Assembly (NCBI RefSeq): GCF_002836515.1
Contig: NZ_PJBC01000065.1
Span: 310,001 to 374,000, forward strand
Direction: 5' to 3'
From: Pseudomonas sp. Choline-02u-1
Lineage (GTDB): Bacteria > Pseudomonadota > Gammaproteobacteria > Pseudomonadales > Pseudomonadaceae
DNA length: 64,000 bases
The translations under genes were made by a program, and so were the position numbers. Below, one piece after another: positions 1 to 7,372 of the stretch; position 1 is the first letter of the stretch, and each line of letters opens with the position of its first letter. The notes beneath the pieces are model-generated. The model was not told the origin of the DNA, made no database searches, and saw only the letters and a list, made by a program, of their open reading frames with translations.

Positions 1-374
1 ATCGCGATCACAATGGGTGTGAGGATTAACGCTGCTCCGTCATTGGCGAACAGTGCCGACACAGCTGCGCCCAGCAAGACGATGAACGCAAACAACTTAC
101 GAGTGCTTCCAGCACCCCACCGCGCTACATGCAACGCAGCCCACTTGAAAAAGCCTGCTTCATCAAGCAGCAGGCTAATGATGATGACTGCGATAAACGT
201 CCCGGTGGCATTCCAGACAATGCGCCAAACCTCTGGTATGTCAGCCAGGGTAACGACGCCTGCCAGCAGCGCCACGATGGCACCCAACGTCGCGCTCCAA
301 CCTACCCCGAGCCCCTTGGGTTGCCAGATGACGAGCACGATAGTGGCGATAAAGATCAATACGGCAATCAGCAT
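1..374 (-). CDS. arsB: ArsB arsenite efflux permease, N-terminal part
   Basis: Reading leftward from an ATG at 374, the frame gives about 124 residues of a hydrophobic protein that runs off the window. It begins MLIAVLIF and contains WQPKGLG and [12 protein letters not shown], which are characteristic of the ArsB family of 12-TM arsenite/antimonite carriers (about 430 residues when complete). ArsB exports As(III) across the inner membrane, alone or with an ArsA ATPase. It is the third gene of arsC-arsR-arsB, 25 bp after the arsR stop. No premature stop is visible in the part present. Confidence 0.93.
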   Translation of the reverse strand, partial: MLIAVLIFIATIVLVIWQPKGLGVGWSATLGAIVALLAGVVTLADIPEVWRIVWNATGTFIAVIIISLLLDEAGFFKWAALHVARWGAGSTRKLFAFIVLLGAAVSALFANDGAALILTPIVIA

Positions 375-399
375 TTCAGTAATCCGGTTGGGGCGTGAA

Positions 400-756
400 T
401 CAGCTGCACACGCCCTGATTGATAGGGCGGTCGTTCATACCGCACAGGCGTTTAGCCTCGGTTTCCAGCCAATGCTGATTGGCGTCTACGACTTCTTTCA
501 AAACCGCAGTTACCCACGCAGGCAAGTCGGGGTTCAGGCGGTAGTACACCCACTGACCTTGCCGACGATCCATCAACAAACCAGCAGAGCGCAGCAGGGC
601 CAAATGACGAGAAATCTTCGGCTGGCTCAGGTCGAGTGCCGCCGTCAGCTCGCAGACACACAGCTCGCCTTCGCTCACGACAAGCAGGGAAATTTTGGCT
701 CGGGTGTCATCCGCCAAGCACTTGAATAACGTGGTGGGGTTCATGGGTTCTGTCAT
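400..756 (-). CDS. arsR: ArsR arsenic-responsive repressor
   Basis: This 118-residue winged-helix repressor of the ArsR/SmtB family should bind operator DNA and be released by As(III) or Sb(III). The metalloid-binding ELCVCEL motif lies in the first recognition region (Cys33 and Cys35), followed by the DNA-reading helix [12 protein letters not shown]. Its ATG overlaps the arsC stop by 4 bp, so it is translated in the same transcript after arsC rather than leading the operon as is common. A second Met (residue 5, MNPTTLF) is an equally plausible start. The likely operator lies upstream of arsC at 1202-1240, which would make the operon autoregulated. Confidence 0.93.
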   Translation of the reverse strand: MTEPMNPTTLFKCLADDTRAKISLLVVSEGELCVCELTAALDLSQPKISRHLALLRSAGLLMDRRQGQWVYYRLNPDLPAWVTAVLKEVVDANQHWLETEAKRLCGMNDRPINQGVCS

Positions 757-1175
757 AGATCCTCCAGGTGTTTGGTCTTGACCAAAACGAAGAGCTTGAT
801 GCGCTCATGGATGTCGTGGAGCGTGTGGCGAAATGCGCCGGGATCATCGCTCGTTACTGGGTCAGAAAAATCCCAGGCAATGACTTCACCTGCACAGGGC
901 ATTGATAGGCACTCGCTGGCGGACTTATCGCAAAGAGTGATGACGTAATCGAATCGATCAGCTTGAAACTCGCTGATGGACTTGCTTCGCAGGCCCGCTG
1001 TATCGACTCCAACTGCCTCCAATGCCTGAATCGTGCGCGGATCAATCTCAGACGGTTGGGATCCTGCGCTGAAGGCCTCGAAGCGCGGGTCGGTGTGCCG
1101 CAGTAACGCCTCTGCAAGCTGGGAGCGGACTGAGTTGGCAACGCACACGAAAAGAACTTTGATAGCAGGGGTCAT
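753..1175 (-). CDS. arsC: Thioredoxin-coupled arsenate reductase (LMW-phosphatase fold)
   Basis: This 140-residue protein reduces arsenate to arsenite for export by ArsB. It has the low-molecular-weight phosphatase P-loop CVANSVR (Cys11 to Arg17) and Cys82 and Cys89 in ITLCDKSASEC, matching the Cys10/82/89 relay of the pI258-type thioredoxin-linked reductases. DFSDP near residue 93 supplies the general-acid Asp. The start at 1175 (MTPAIKV) was chosen because the frame upstream has no family similarity and runs through the promoter. It is the first gene of the leftward ars operon and overlaps arsR by 4 bp. Confidence 0.92.
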   Translation of the reverse strand: MTPAIKVLFVCVANSVRSQLAEALLRHTDPRFEAFSAGSQPSEIDPRTIQALEAVGVDTAGLRSKSISEFQADRFDYVITLCDKSASECLSMPCAGEVIAWDFSDPVTSDDPGAFRHTLHDIHERIKLFVLVKTKHLEDL

Positions 1176-1201
1176 GACTGGACTCGATGCATATGGAAAA
1201 T

Positions 1202-1240
1202 CGAATATACGCTTTGGCAGATATTCGGTAAAGCGAATAT
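1202..1240 (-). promoter_or_regulatory. Candidate ars promoter and ArsR operator
   Basis: A perfect inverted repeat ATATTCG-6-CGAATAT (1221-1227 and 1234-1240) is followed by another CGAATATACG at 1202. On the minus strand a -35-like TTTACC (1232-1227) and a -10-like TATATT (1209-1204) are separated by 17 bp and interleaved with the repeats. That is the expected layout for ArsR repression of arsC-arsR-arsB. The site also lies upstream of the divergent arsN2-like gene and may control both. Function is inferred from position and symmetry only. Confidence 0.6.
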
Positions 1241-1315
1241 GATGACCGCTGCTCAGGCTTGAGCCATAGCGGTCATGCAAAGCAAGGCATAGGGAATGAC
1301 AGTGTGGAGACGGAG

Positions 1316-1681
1316 ATGATGATCCAGACAATGCAAATAGCCGGAGGGCAATGGCAGCGCTTTCGCGACGCCTTGGAGTCTGCTGACCTTCCATCAGACG
1401 ATGTGGATCTTCCGAACCGAACCTTTTTCGAATTCACGCGGGATGGTGAGACTGTTGGGTGGGGAGGGTTTGAAACGCATGGGGCAGATGGATTGCTGCG
1501 TTCCCTGGTCGTGGAGCCGGCATACAGATCGACAGGGGTTGGAGGTGAAATGCTTCGAGTCGTTGAAGCAATAGCTGCGAAGCAGGGAATCGCTCGATTT
1601 CATTTGCTGACAACAATTGCATCAGGCTTTTTTGAACAGCAGGGATACGCACTAACCAGCGAGACTCTGAGCCGCCTCTGA
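1316..1681 (+). CDS. arsN2: ArsN2-like GNAT acetyltransferase, C-terminally truncated
   Basis: This 121-residue GNAT protein resembles the ArsN2 family found in arsenic islands, whose members acetylate or are proposed to acetylate organoarsenicals such as arsinothricin. It carries VGWGGFE, then LRSLVVEPAYRSTGVGGEML, which contains the acetyl-CoA loop. Family members usually continue about 25-30 residues past the FFEQQGY strand with a Cys-containing tail. Here the reading stops at a TGA (1679-1681) that coincides with the outer edge of the iteron-bounded chromate cassette, so the gene was probably cut by that insertion. The start at 1316 has GGAG 6 bp upstream. It is divergent from arsC across a shared control region. 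Confidence 0.7.
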   Translation: MMIQTMQIAGGQWQRFRDALESADLPSDDVDLPNRTFFEFTRDGETVGWGGFETHGADGLLRSLVVEPAYRSTGVGGEMLRVVEAIAAKQGIARFHLLTTIASGFFEQQGYALTSETLSRL

Positions 1682-1688
1682 TTGGGAA

Positions 1689-1776
1689 TTGCACCTCACT
1701 TGACCAATCGTTTGCATTGCACTTGACCACCTGTTTGCATCGGACTTGACCAGCCAATTGCATTGGATCTGACCAC
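1689..1776 (+). repeat. Left terminal iteron array (4 x 23 bp)
   Basis: Four imperfect copies of a 23-bp unit, consensus TTTGCATnnnACTTGACCA, lie head to tail. The TGACC cores fall at 1701, 1724, 1747 and 1770, exactly 23 bp apart. The array is inverted relative to the one at 3541-3604. Confidence 0.85.
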
Positions 1777-1826
1777 TTGAAGCACGGCGTAAGCCGATCA
1801 GAACGAGTTCCATGATGGTCGACCTC

Positions 1827-1860
1827 AATTATCGATTTACGCTATCGTATATCGATAATT
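1827..1860 (+). promoter_or_regulatory. Inverted repeat upstream of chrA, candidate operator
   Basis: AATTATCGAT (1827-1836) and ATCGATAATT (1851-1860) form a perfect 10-bp inverted repeat with a 14-bp spacer, 34 bp before the chrA start. The spacer contains further ATCG/TATCG steps. As the only regulator in the cassette is the PadR-like protein encoded after chrA, this is the natural place for its binding. That link is an inference. Confidence 0.5.
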
Positions 1861-1893
1861 TCATCCAGCCTTGTCAGAGATCAGGTATTGACC

Positions 1894-3099
1894 ATGACTG
1901 AAATCACCAAGACTGACCGTAGCCCTTGGGCTGTTTTTTTGATCTTCCTCCGCTTGGGGCTCACCTCCTTCGGCGGCCCAATCGCACACCTGGGCTATTT
2001 CCGCGATGAGTTCGTGGTGCGTCGACAATGGTTGAGCGAGCGCAGCTATGCGGATCTTGTCGCCCTTTGCCAGTTCTTACCGGGGCCAGCCAGTAGCCAG
2101 GTCGGGATTGCGCTCGGGTTGTCTCGATCCGGCTACGCCGGGGCACTAGCCGCGTGGATGGGATTCACCTTGCCCTCCGCAATCGCCTTGATCCTCTTCG
2201 CACTCGGCATCGCCGGTTATGGTGATGCCATGCCTGCTGGCGTGCTGCACGGTCTGAAGGTGGTGGCCGTGGCGGTGGTCGCCCAGGCTGTCTGGGGCAT
2301 GGCGCGCAATCTTTGTCCCGATGCGCCGCGTATTTCCATCATGGCAGCGGCGACCTGCTTCGTGCTGCTCGTACCCTCTGCCTGGGGGCAAGTGAGTGTC
2401 ATCATCCTTGCAGCCATCGTCGGCCTGCTGCTATTCAAACCACAGCAGGGCGAGGCCCATGATCCACTACCGATCAGCGTGCGGCGTCGCGTTGGCTTGT
2501 TCTGGCTGGCCCTGTTCTTTGCCCTGCTGCTTGGGCTGCCGTTGCTGACAGCTGTGTTCCCGAGCCAGACACTGGCGATGATGGATGCCTTCTACCGCGC
2601 CGGCTCGCTGGTATTCGGTGGCGGGCATGTGGTGCTGCCGCTGTTGCAAGCTGAGGTCGTACCAACAGGCTGGGTCGACAACGAAGCATTCCTCGCGGGC
2701 TATGGTGCGGCGCAGGCCGTGCCGGGGCCTCTATTCACCTTTGCAGCATTTCTCGGTGCCTCGATGAACCAAGCACCAACTGGCTGGCTTGGCGGGCTGA
2801 TTTGCCTGCTGGCGATCTTTGCGCCGTCTTTCCTGCTGGTGGTGGGGGCCTTGCCATTCTGGGAGCACCTGCGCCGTAACCTGCGTACGCAGGCCGCACT
2901 GCTGGGCATCAATGCGGCCGTGGTCGGCCTGCTGCTTGCTGCTCTCTACCAGCCGGTATGGACGAGTGCGATTCATGGCCCGCAAGACTTTGGCCTGGCC
3001 CTCGTGGCACTGGTGGCGTTGATGTTCTGGAAGCTGCCGCCGTGGCTGGTCGTGCTGGGCAGCGGTGTCCTGGGCGGGCTGTTGAGCATTGCACTGTGA
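1894..3099 (+). CDS. chrA: ChrA chromate efflux transporter
   Basis: This protein of about 401 residues is a two-domain (long-chain) CHR-family transporter that exports chromate across the inner membrane. The first CHR repeat has FLRLGLTSFGGPIAHLGYFR and QFLPGPASSQ; the second has SLVFGGGHVVLPLL and QAVPGPLFTF, with about ten hydrophobic segments overall. The ATG at 1894 is preferred over an in-frame TTG at 1888 because the AGG at 1883-1885 is well spaced for it. It is followed 11 bp later by the PadR-like gene, and both lie inside the iteron-bounded cassette, so they probably moved as a unit. Confidence 0.95.
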   Translation: MTEITKTDRSPWAVFLIFLRLGLTSFGGPIAHLGYFRDEFVVRRQWLSERSYADLVALCQFLPGPASSQVGIALGLSRSGYAGALAAWMGFTLPSAIALILFALGIAGYGDAMPAGVLHGLKVVAVAVVAQAVWGMARNLCPDAPRISIMAAATCFVLLVPSAWGQVSVIILAAIVGLLLFKPQQGEAHDPLPISVRRRVGLFWLALFFALLLGLPLLTAVFPSQTLAMMDAFYRAGSLVFGGGHVVLPLLQAEVVPTGWVDNEAFLAGYGAAQAVPGPLFTFAAFLGASMNQAPTGWLGGLICLLAIFAPSFLLVVGALPFWEHLRRNLRTQAALLGINAAVVGLLLAALYQPVWTSAIHGPQDFGLALVALVALMFWKLPPWLVVLGSGVLGGLLSIAL

Positions 3100-3109
3100 G
3101 ATACATCGA

Positions 3110-3415
3110 GTGACCGACAAAGACCTCTACGGCGGGTTGATCCGCCTGCATATCCTGCACCACGCTGCCGAGGCTCCCATCTTCGGGCTGGCCGTCATCG
3201 AGGAGCTGAGCCACCACGGTTACAAGCTCAGCGCGGGCACGCTGTATCCGATGCTGCACGGTTTGGAGAAGAAGGGTTATCTGTGCTCGCACCATGAACG
3301 CACTGGGCGCCGCGAGCGACGCATGTATGAGATTACCGATGAAGGCCGAGCCGCGCTGGCAGATGCCAAGGTGAAGGTTAGGGAGTTGTTCGGCGAGTTA
3401 ATCGAAGGACGCTGA
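3110..3415 (+). CDS. PadR-family regulator linked to chrA
   Basis: This small winged-helix protein (about 101 residues from a GTG at 3110) has the PadR signature YGGLIRLHILHH, EAPIFGLAVIEEL, then SAGTLYPMLHGLEKKGYL and RRERRMYEITDEGRAAL. Proteins of this subgroup recur next to chrA and are presumed chromate-responsive repressors. The start is uncertain: an in-frame TTG at 3089 would overlap chrA, but residues before the GTG have no family similarity. The inverted repeat at 1827-1860 is the best candidate operator. Confidence 0.82.
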   Translation: MTDKDLYGGLIRLHILHHAAEAPIFGLAVIEELSHHGYKLSAGTLYPMLHGLEKKGYLCSHHERTGRRERRMYEITDEGRAALADAKVKVRELFGELIEGR

Positions 3416-3834
3416 TGGTCTTAACCGGAGTGCCTGCGACCAGCTACTTGCTTTCATGACCGCACACTGACCGAAAGCAGTGGCCTATTAGCTACGTACG
3501 CTTTTGGCCGACTTCTGCCCGTCAAGGCGTACCCGTGCGCCGGTCAAATTCGATGCAAACAACGGGTCAAGTCGAGTGCAACAGGTGGTCAAGTCCATGC
3601 AATTACGCATCTGATCTCACAGACGGAGCAGTTCAGGGGGCTTTGCCCTGGCTCGGCTTGCTACATGTGCAAGGCGTTACCATTCGTCAATGGCTTATAG
3701 TCTGCCCACCCGATAGTCTGAAAAGCCAGATCGGAAAAATTTGGCAGTGAAGCTCAGCACACAAGACCACGAATCGCACAGTCTCTGGTGCGGCGGCCCT
3801 CACTCGATAGAACGCAACGACAGGCTAGATGGCA
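3416..3834. other. Gap: right end of chromate cassette and unassigned DNA
   Basis: The first part (3416-3540) shows nothing recognisable. Then comes the right iteron array. From about 3620 to 3834 neither strand gives a convincing gene. This is where a RES-type toxin would be expected downstream of the antitoxin-like frame at 3835-4101, but no RES start or conserved Arg/Tyr/Glu pattern was found. Confidence 0.6.
3541..3604 (-). repeat. Right terminal iteron array (3 x 22-23 bp)
   Basis: Three copies of the same unit in inverse orientation have GGTCA cores at 3542, 3565 and 3587, and TGCAA/TGCAT on the other side. Together with the left array they bracket chrA and the PadR-like gene. Confidence 0.85.
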
Positions 3835-4101
3835 TTAGGCTCGTATGCCGTGGTCAAGCCGTATAATCTCGTCATGGATAATTGTGAGTCCCATAGGTGT
3901 GCACAGCACCCTGCAGGGTGCCTGACGGCCTACACCTACTACAGATCTTACGAGCCATCGCTCCGCCTTCTTTCGGCTTCCAAACACTTCAAGTGCGATT
4001 GAGAAGACCTGCTCGTAACGCATTTCAAAACAGCGATGCCTAGCACTCCAGCAGCCGATCGGGGAGCGAACGCATCGCCCGACAATCCTAAGCTCATTCA
4101 T
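3835..4101 (-). pseudogene. Xre/MbcA/ParS-type antitoxin remnant
   Basis: Residues from about 28 of this 88-residue frame, YEQVFSIALEVFGSRKKAERWL and then a degenerate toxin-binding segment ending LDHGIRA, fit the C-terminal DUF2384 domain of Xre-type antitoxins (usual pattern: A.EVFG..KA..WL, then G..P..L, then a final RI..G). The N-terminal HTH is missing in this frame. Another frame at the same place reads SAAGVLGI, suggesting a frameshift. A Shine-Dalgarno-like AGAGGGTGAAG precedes the ATG. No RES or other toxin follows. It could still be an expressed orphan, but decay is more likely. Confidence 0.5.
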
Positions 4102-4234
4102 GCTTCACCCTCTGGTGATACTGGTCTGGTCGCCGCTCGTACTCTGTGCAGGGGGCATCCCGACAGGGCCACCTCGTGGCGCGGCCCTTTAGCTCAGACG
4201 CAACGCTTCCATCGAATTGAAGATCTGCTCCCAG

Positions 4235-4864
4235 CTACCTATCACTCAGCACTGATTGTGCAAAATGGGAAAGATTGGAAGCCCCGCCTCCATTCCTGCG
4301 CAACAGATAACCCTTGATACCAACCTGGCCAGGCCCATCCCGATCACACCTTTCTGAGTCGCCAATCATGACAATCCGCCTCTGACTACTGAGCTCATTT
4401 CCTGGCCGAACATCAAGTAGATCGCAGGTGTGCTGGTAGATGGTCGCTTGCGGTTTCATAACACCAATGCGATAGCTGAAACCATAGGCCCCAAGGTGCG
4501 GGAAAATCCTTTCCACTACGGGGCCGTAAGGCATGGCCAGGTTTGAACACACAGCCAATCTCAGCCCTGCAGCTTGCAGTAGCCCAACGGCCTCAACCGC
4601 GTCTGGATAAGGCCGAATGCTTGCCAGTTCCTCCTCCAGGCATTGGTCGAGAAATGCAAGCTGGGAGGGCGAGATTTTGATACCAAAGTACAGCGCAGCC
4701 TCGCTTAGGGAAAGGCAACGGGTCATGATCGCTCGAATGTCATCAGCGCGAGGCAAGCGGCCTTGGCGTCGCCCCTCTCGAAGCAACTGTCGAAACGGAC
4801 GTGTCGGCTGCTGAATCTCGACCAGCGTTCCGAAGGCGTCAAAGATAACGGCATTGGTCTTCAT
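4235..4864 (-). CDS. HAD-superfamily hydrolase
   Basis: This 209-residue protein has the HAD motifs in order: FDAFGTL (nucleophile Asp9), CSN (motif II, about residue 130), MKPQ (motif III Lys) and GDSERCDRDG (motif IV acidic residues). The second Asp of the phosphatase signature DxD is Phe here, as in haloacid-dehalogenase-type members, so it may not be a classical phosphatase. The cap is helical (type C1). Its substrate is unknown. It stands alone in the island cargo, transcribed leftward, with no partner gene that hints at a pathway. Confidence 0.8.
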   Translation of the reverse strand: MKTNAVIFDAFGTLVEIQQPTRPFRQLLREGRRQGRLPRADDIRAIMTRCLSLSEAALYFGIKISPSQLAFLDQCLEEELASIRPYPDAVEAVGLLQAAGLRLAVCSNLAMPYGPVVERIFPHLGAYGFSYRIGVMKPQATIYQHTCDLLDVRPGNELSSQRRIVMIGDSERCDRDGPGQVGIKGYLLRRNGGGASNLSHFAQSVLSDR

Positions 4865-4941
4865 CTGAGTTTCCTTCGCTGGTCACCGTCCGCAAGACAG
4901 CAACTCTAACGAGAATCAAGTTCAACAACCAAAAAACTAAG

Positions 4942-5439
4942 CTATCGAAGAGTAACGCCAAATTTTGAAAAATCATCCACCAGCGTTTTTCGACCAAGCA
5001 TTTTCGGAAGCTTGAAGACGTTCCTGTACCCATACCACAAAAACATAGGGATAATGACAAGCCCAACTCCAAAGGTGGCCGTTGCAGCAATAATTCCAGC
5101 TGGAACCGCTGCTAGCGAAATAACTACACCCTTTATCAAAGTCGACCTTGCAATAAGCCGCAGATCATCCAAGTCGCACTCAACTTTCCCACCAGCCTTC
5201 TCAAAAGCGACAACAATTATCGATTTCTTTGAGGCATGCTTATAGTACCAAGTTCGCGGAACATCAGTCGCCAAAGCACCATGCTTCGCAAGGTACTTCA
5301 GCATCACAACCTCTTTGAAATAGAGCGTGGCGCCGTGCTCGTCTTCATATCTAACACGTCGGTAGAGAGCGTCTAGATCACCGCTCGCTTGAGCATCATA
5401 GTTCTTAACAGTCAATGTCAGTTTCTTTAACTTGGACAT
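4942..5439 (-). CDS. Uncharacterised membrane-anchored protein
   Basis: I do not recognise this protein of about 165 residues. The N-terminal two thirds are soluble and charged. Residues about 108-145 form two hydrophobic stretches (VVISLAAVPAGIIAATATFGVG and LVIIPMFLWYGY), suggesting a hairpin in the membrane, and a basic C-terminus follows. The start at 5439 has a strong AAGGGAAG site. Its lower GC than the core genes to the right fits recent acquisition. No family function is claimed. Confidence 0.65.
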   Translation of the reverse strand: MSKLKKLTLTVKNYDAQASGDLDALYRRVRYEDEHGATLYFKEVVMLKYLAKHGALATDVPRTWYYKHASKKSIIVVAFEKAGGKVECDLDDLRLIARSTLIKGVVISLAAVPAGIIAATATFGVGLVIIPMFLWYGYRNVFKLPKMLGRKTLVDDFSKFGVTLR

Positions 5440-5537
5440 GCTTCTTCCCTTAAACACACATTAACTATTAATGGATTAGATGACGGTGAGGCCGAATGAA
5501 GCAGGCTCAGACAGCGGCCTCGACGACGCGGGGGCAC

Positions 5538-5855
5538 TCAAGCGGCGGCAGACAATCGGCTGACCATGACGTAATGATCGTTGCCTGACACTGTCCGCAA
5601 TAACGCCATGCCTTCGACCTCCGCTATTACCTCACTAGGGGGCGTGACAATTGTCATCCCATCGACCAGTTGCCCCGAAAGATCTCCATACACATACGCA
5701 ACGAAACGATTGCCAACTTCAGCGGCATCTACCAGGTACGCGTCCACTAGCGCGCCCCAATCATGAGCCTGCGCAATCGCCAACTTAGATGACACCAGAC
5801 TGGGCAGTCGTATCCCGCCCTCAGCCGTCCAGTCCTGGAAATTCAGACAACTCAT
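5538..5855 (-). CDS. Uncharacterised small protein
   Basis: This 105-residue, mildly acidic protein begins MSCLNFQDW and has no signal peptide or membrane segment. The pattern AYVYGDLSGQLVDGMTIVTPPSEV looks like beta-strands of a small alpha/beta fold. It is leftward, like its island neighbours, and not in an obvious operon. I cannot assign a family. It could be an immunity-type or regulatory protein, but nothing in the sequence settles this. Confidence 0.55.
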   Translation of the reverse strand: MSCLNFQDWTAEGGIRLPSLVSSKLAIAQAHDWGALVDAYLVDAAEVGNRFVAYVYGDLSGQLVDGMTIVTPPSEVIAEVEGMALLRTVSGNDHYVMVSRLSAAA

Positions 5856-5931
5856 GGACTCTCCATCACGTTCGAATTTGAAACCTACTCACTTGCTGAA
5901 CAAAGCTAAACACCAGCAGCCTTATCAGTCC

Positions 5932-6666
5932 TCATACACTGATAACTAGGTCTGGCCGAAATCCAGTTTGTTCAGAGGGGTAACCACGAGGATTACTCAC
6001 AAACCGGACGCCATTAACCACCTCATCCACGGCTTCGTGGGTATGGCCAAAGATCCATAGATCGATCTTAAAATCCATCAGGCCATCCCAATTGTTGCCA
6101 TACGCTGCTCGCAAGTGAGGATCGGCTCCTTGGTCGCTCACGAACTTCATAAGGGGCGGATGGTGAGTCACAACTACACGCTTACCGTTGAATGGCACCG
6201 ACAGCTGGCCCTCCAACCACTCCTTCGTCTCTCGATTTCTCGCGATCAGATCATCAGGGCGCAAACGCCGATACTGTTCACCGACACGGATTGCGCGAAA
6301 GTCATTCAGTGAGTTACGAGCGCACCAAGAAGCAGCTACTGGGTCTCCGGTCGCGGCCAGGCTCGTCCAACCCGTAGCGCAGAGAAACTGCACGTCACGG
6401 TGTTCTAAAACCTGATTTTCCAAGACGTGGACGTGCGCCTCAGCAGCGTCAAGCAGCTTGCTGTGGGTTCGATCTATATTCCCGCTGTAGTGCTCATGAT
6501 TGCCCATGGCATATATGACAGGCGTGCTGAAGGTCAGGCTGGCCCATCTAGCCCCCCTGGACTTCACGTGGATGTCACCGGCTAATACGACCACGTCACA
6601 GTCCACCACAGGGGGGACGAAATCGGCGAACTCACAATGCAGATCAGACAGTATATGAAGCTTCAT
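5932..6666 (-). CDS. Calcineurin-like metallophosphoesterase
   Basis: This 244-residue cytosolic metallophosphoesterase has the full set of metal-binding blocks in order: SDLHCEF (residues 7-13), AGDIH, GNHEHY, THHPP and GHTHE. Enzymes of this fold hydrolyse phosphomono- or diesters using two metals; the natural substrate here is unknown. Short forms like this are common as single genes in bacterial accessory regions. The start is the ATG directly before KLHILSDLH, the canonical N-terminus for the fold. Confidence 0.88.
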   Translation of the reverse strand: MKLHILSDLHCEFADFVPPVVDCDVVVLAGDIHVKSRGARWASLTFSTPVIYAMGNHEHYSGNIDRTHSKLLDAAEAHVHVLENQVLEHRDVQFLCATGWTSLAATGDPVAASWCARNSLNDFRAIRVGEQYRRLRPDDLIARNRETKEWLEGQLSVPFNGKRVVVTHHPPLMKFVSDQGADPHLRAAYGNNWDGLMDFKIDLWIFGHTHEAVDEVVNGVRFVSNPRGYPSEQTGFRPDLVISV

Positions 6667-6843
6667 CCCAAGCCTGCTGACGTCGACTTTCTAATAAATT
6701 GATCATTCCCTGGCCCGGTCGCTCGGACGCGGCGAAGCTGCCATCAGTAGGCCCACGATAAACGATGATCGCCATTATTGCTAGCTTTCGATATTTATCG
6801 ACGAATGGCGCTGTGGCCCTATTCTTCGTTTTGAGCGCTCAGC

Positions 6844-7320
6844 ATGCAGAACGAGATAGCAGCAATAGTCCGAGCTCTGCGCGACCTGAGAGGATCAGCT
6901 CAGGAGGAGCTTGCCGAGATCAGTTCCCAAGCCAATCTGTCACGATTGGAGCAAGGGAAAACGCAGGTCTCTTTGGTCAAGCTGAGCAAGATCGCGCGCA
7001 CCCTGGATTTCGACCTCGTGGCTCTCGTCGCGCTATGTCAGGCCCTCCAGGATGGGTCATCACCTATCGATGTCATGGCGAAGGCTTCAAAGGACTTGGA
7101 AGGCTTCGTAGCCCAGGGAGGCTTGCAGGGCCTGAAGAGGCATTGGGACGCTGGTGAAGGGCTGGTGAAGCGCACGCGAGGCAAACCCAGCAGCCCAGAT
7201 CGAATCCGGGCAGTACTAGAGCTCAAGGCCAGTGGCATGTCGAAGGCGGAGGTGGGTCGAGCGCTGGGGTTGCCTGAAGCGACTGTCAGGCGTTACTGGC
7301 TCAAAGAACTGCCTGGCTAG
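6844..7320 (+). CDS. Two-HTH DNA-binding protein (XRE-type N-terminus)
   Basis: This 158-residue protein has an N-terminal Cro/C1-like HTH (about residues 5-65, with SQANLSRLEQGKTQ and LVKLSKIARTLDFDL) and a separate C-terminal HTH resembling resolvase or transposase reading heads (about 115-155, SPDRIRAVLELKASGMSKAEVGRALGLPEATVRRYW). A charged linker joins them. It is the only rightward gene between the PadR-type gene and the core chromosome, divergent from the metallophosphoesterase. It is probably a transcriptional regulator; its targets are unknown. Confidence 0.75.
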   Translation: MQNEIAAIVRALRDLRGSAQEELAEISSQANLSRLEQGKTQVSLVKLSKIARTLDFDLVALVALCQALQDGSSPIDVMAKASKDLEGFVAQGGLQGLKRHWDAGEGLVKRTRGKPSSPDRIRAVLELKASGMSKAEVGRALGLPEATVRRYWLKELPG

Positions 7321-7372
7321 AAAGGGAGTTGTGGGGTGAGAGCAGAGAAGCTCTCCACTTTTCCAATTCGAT

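Larger units (their letters stand above)
1679..3619. mobile_element. Iteron-bounded chromate cassette resembling a transposase-less IS21-family unit
   Basis: Four iterons containing TTGCA..ACTTGACC on the + strand (TGACC at 1701, 1724, 1747 and 1770; exact 23-bp period) face three on the - strand (GGTCA at 3542, 3565 and 3587). Multiple inverted terminal copies of a TnpA-binding site are typical of IS21-family ends. The 1.9 kb between them holds only chrA and a PadR-like gene, with no istA/istB. The outer limits are approximate; the left one coincides with the stop that truncates arsN2. This may be a non-autonomous unit mobilised in trans, or a remnant whose transposase was replaced. Confidence 0.65.

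Noticed and set aside
13-729. 238-residue + strand frame at the window start
   Set aside because: The opposite strand carries arsB and arsR with clear motifs. The + frame crosses both.
3535-3750. 71-residue + strand frame across the right iterons
   Set aside because: It begins inside the repeat array and has no recognisable domain.
3600-3835. Possible RES-type toxin downstream of the antitoxin-like frame
   Set aside because: All three leftward frames are short or interrupted and lack the W/Y-R start and the conserved Arg, Tyr and Glu of RES domains.
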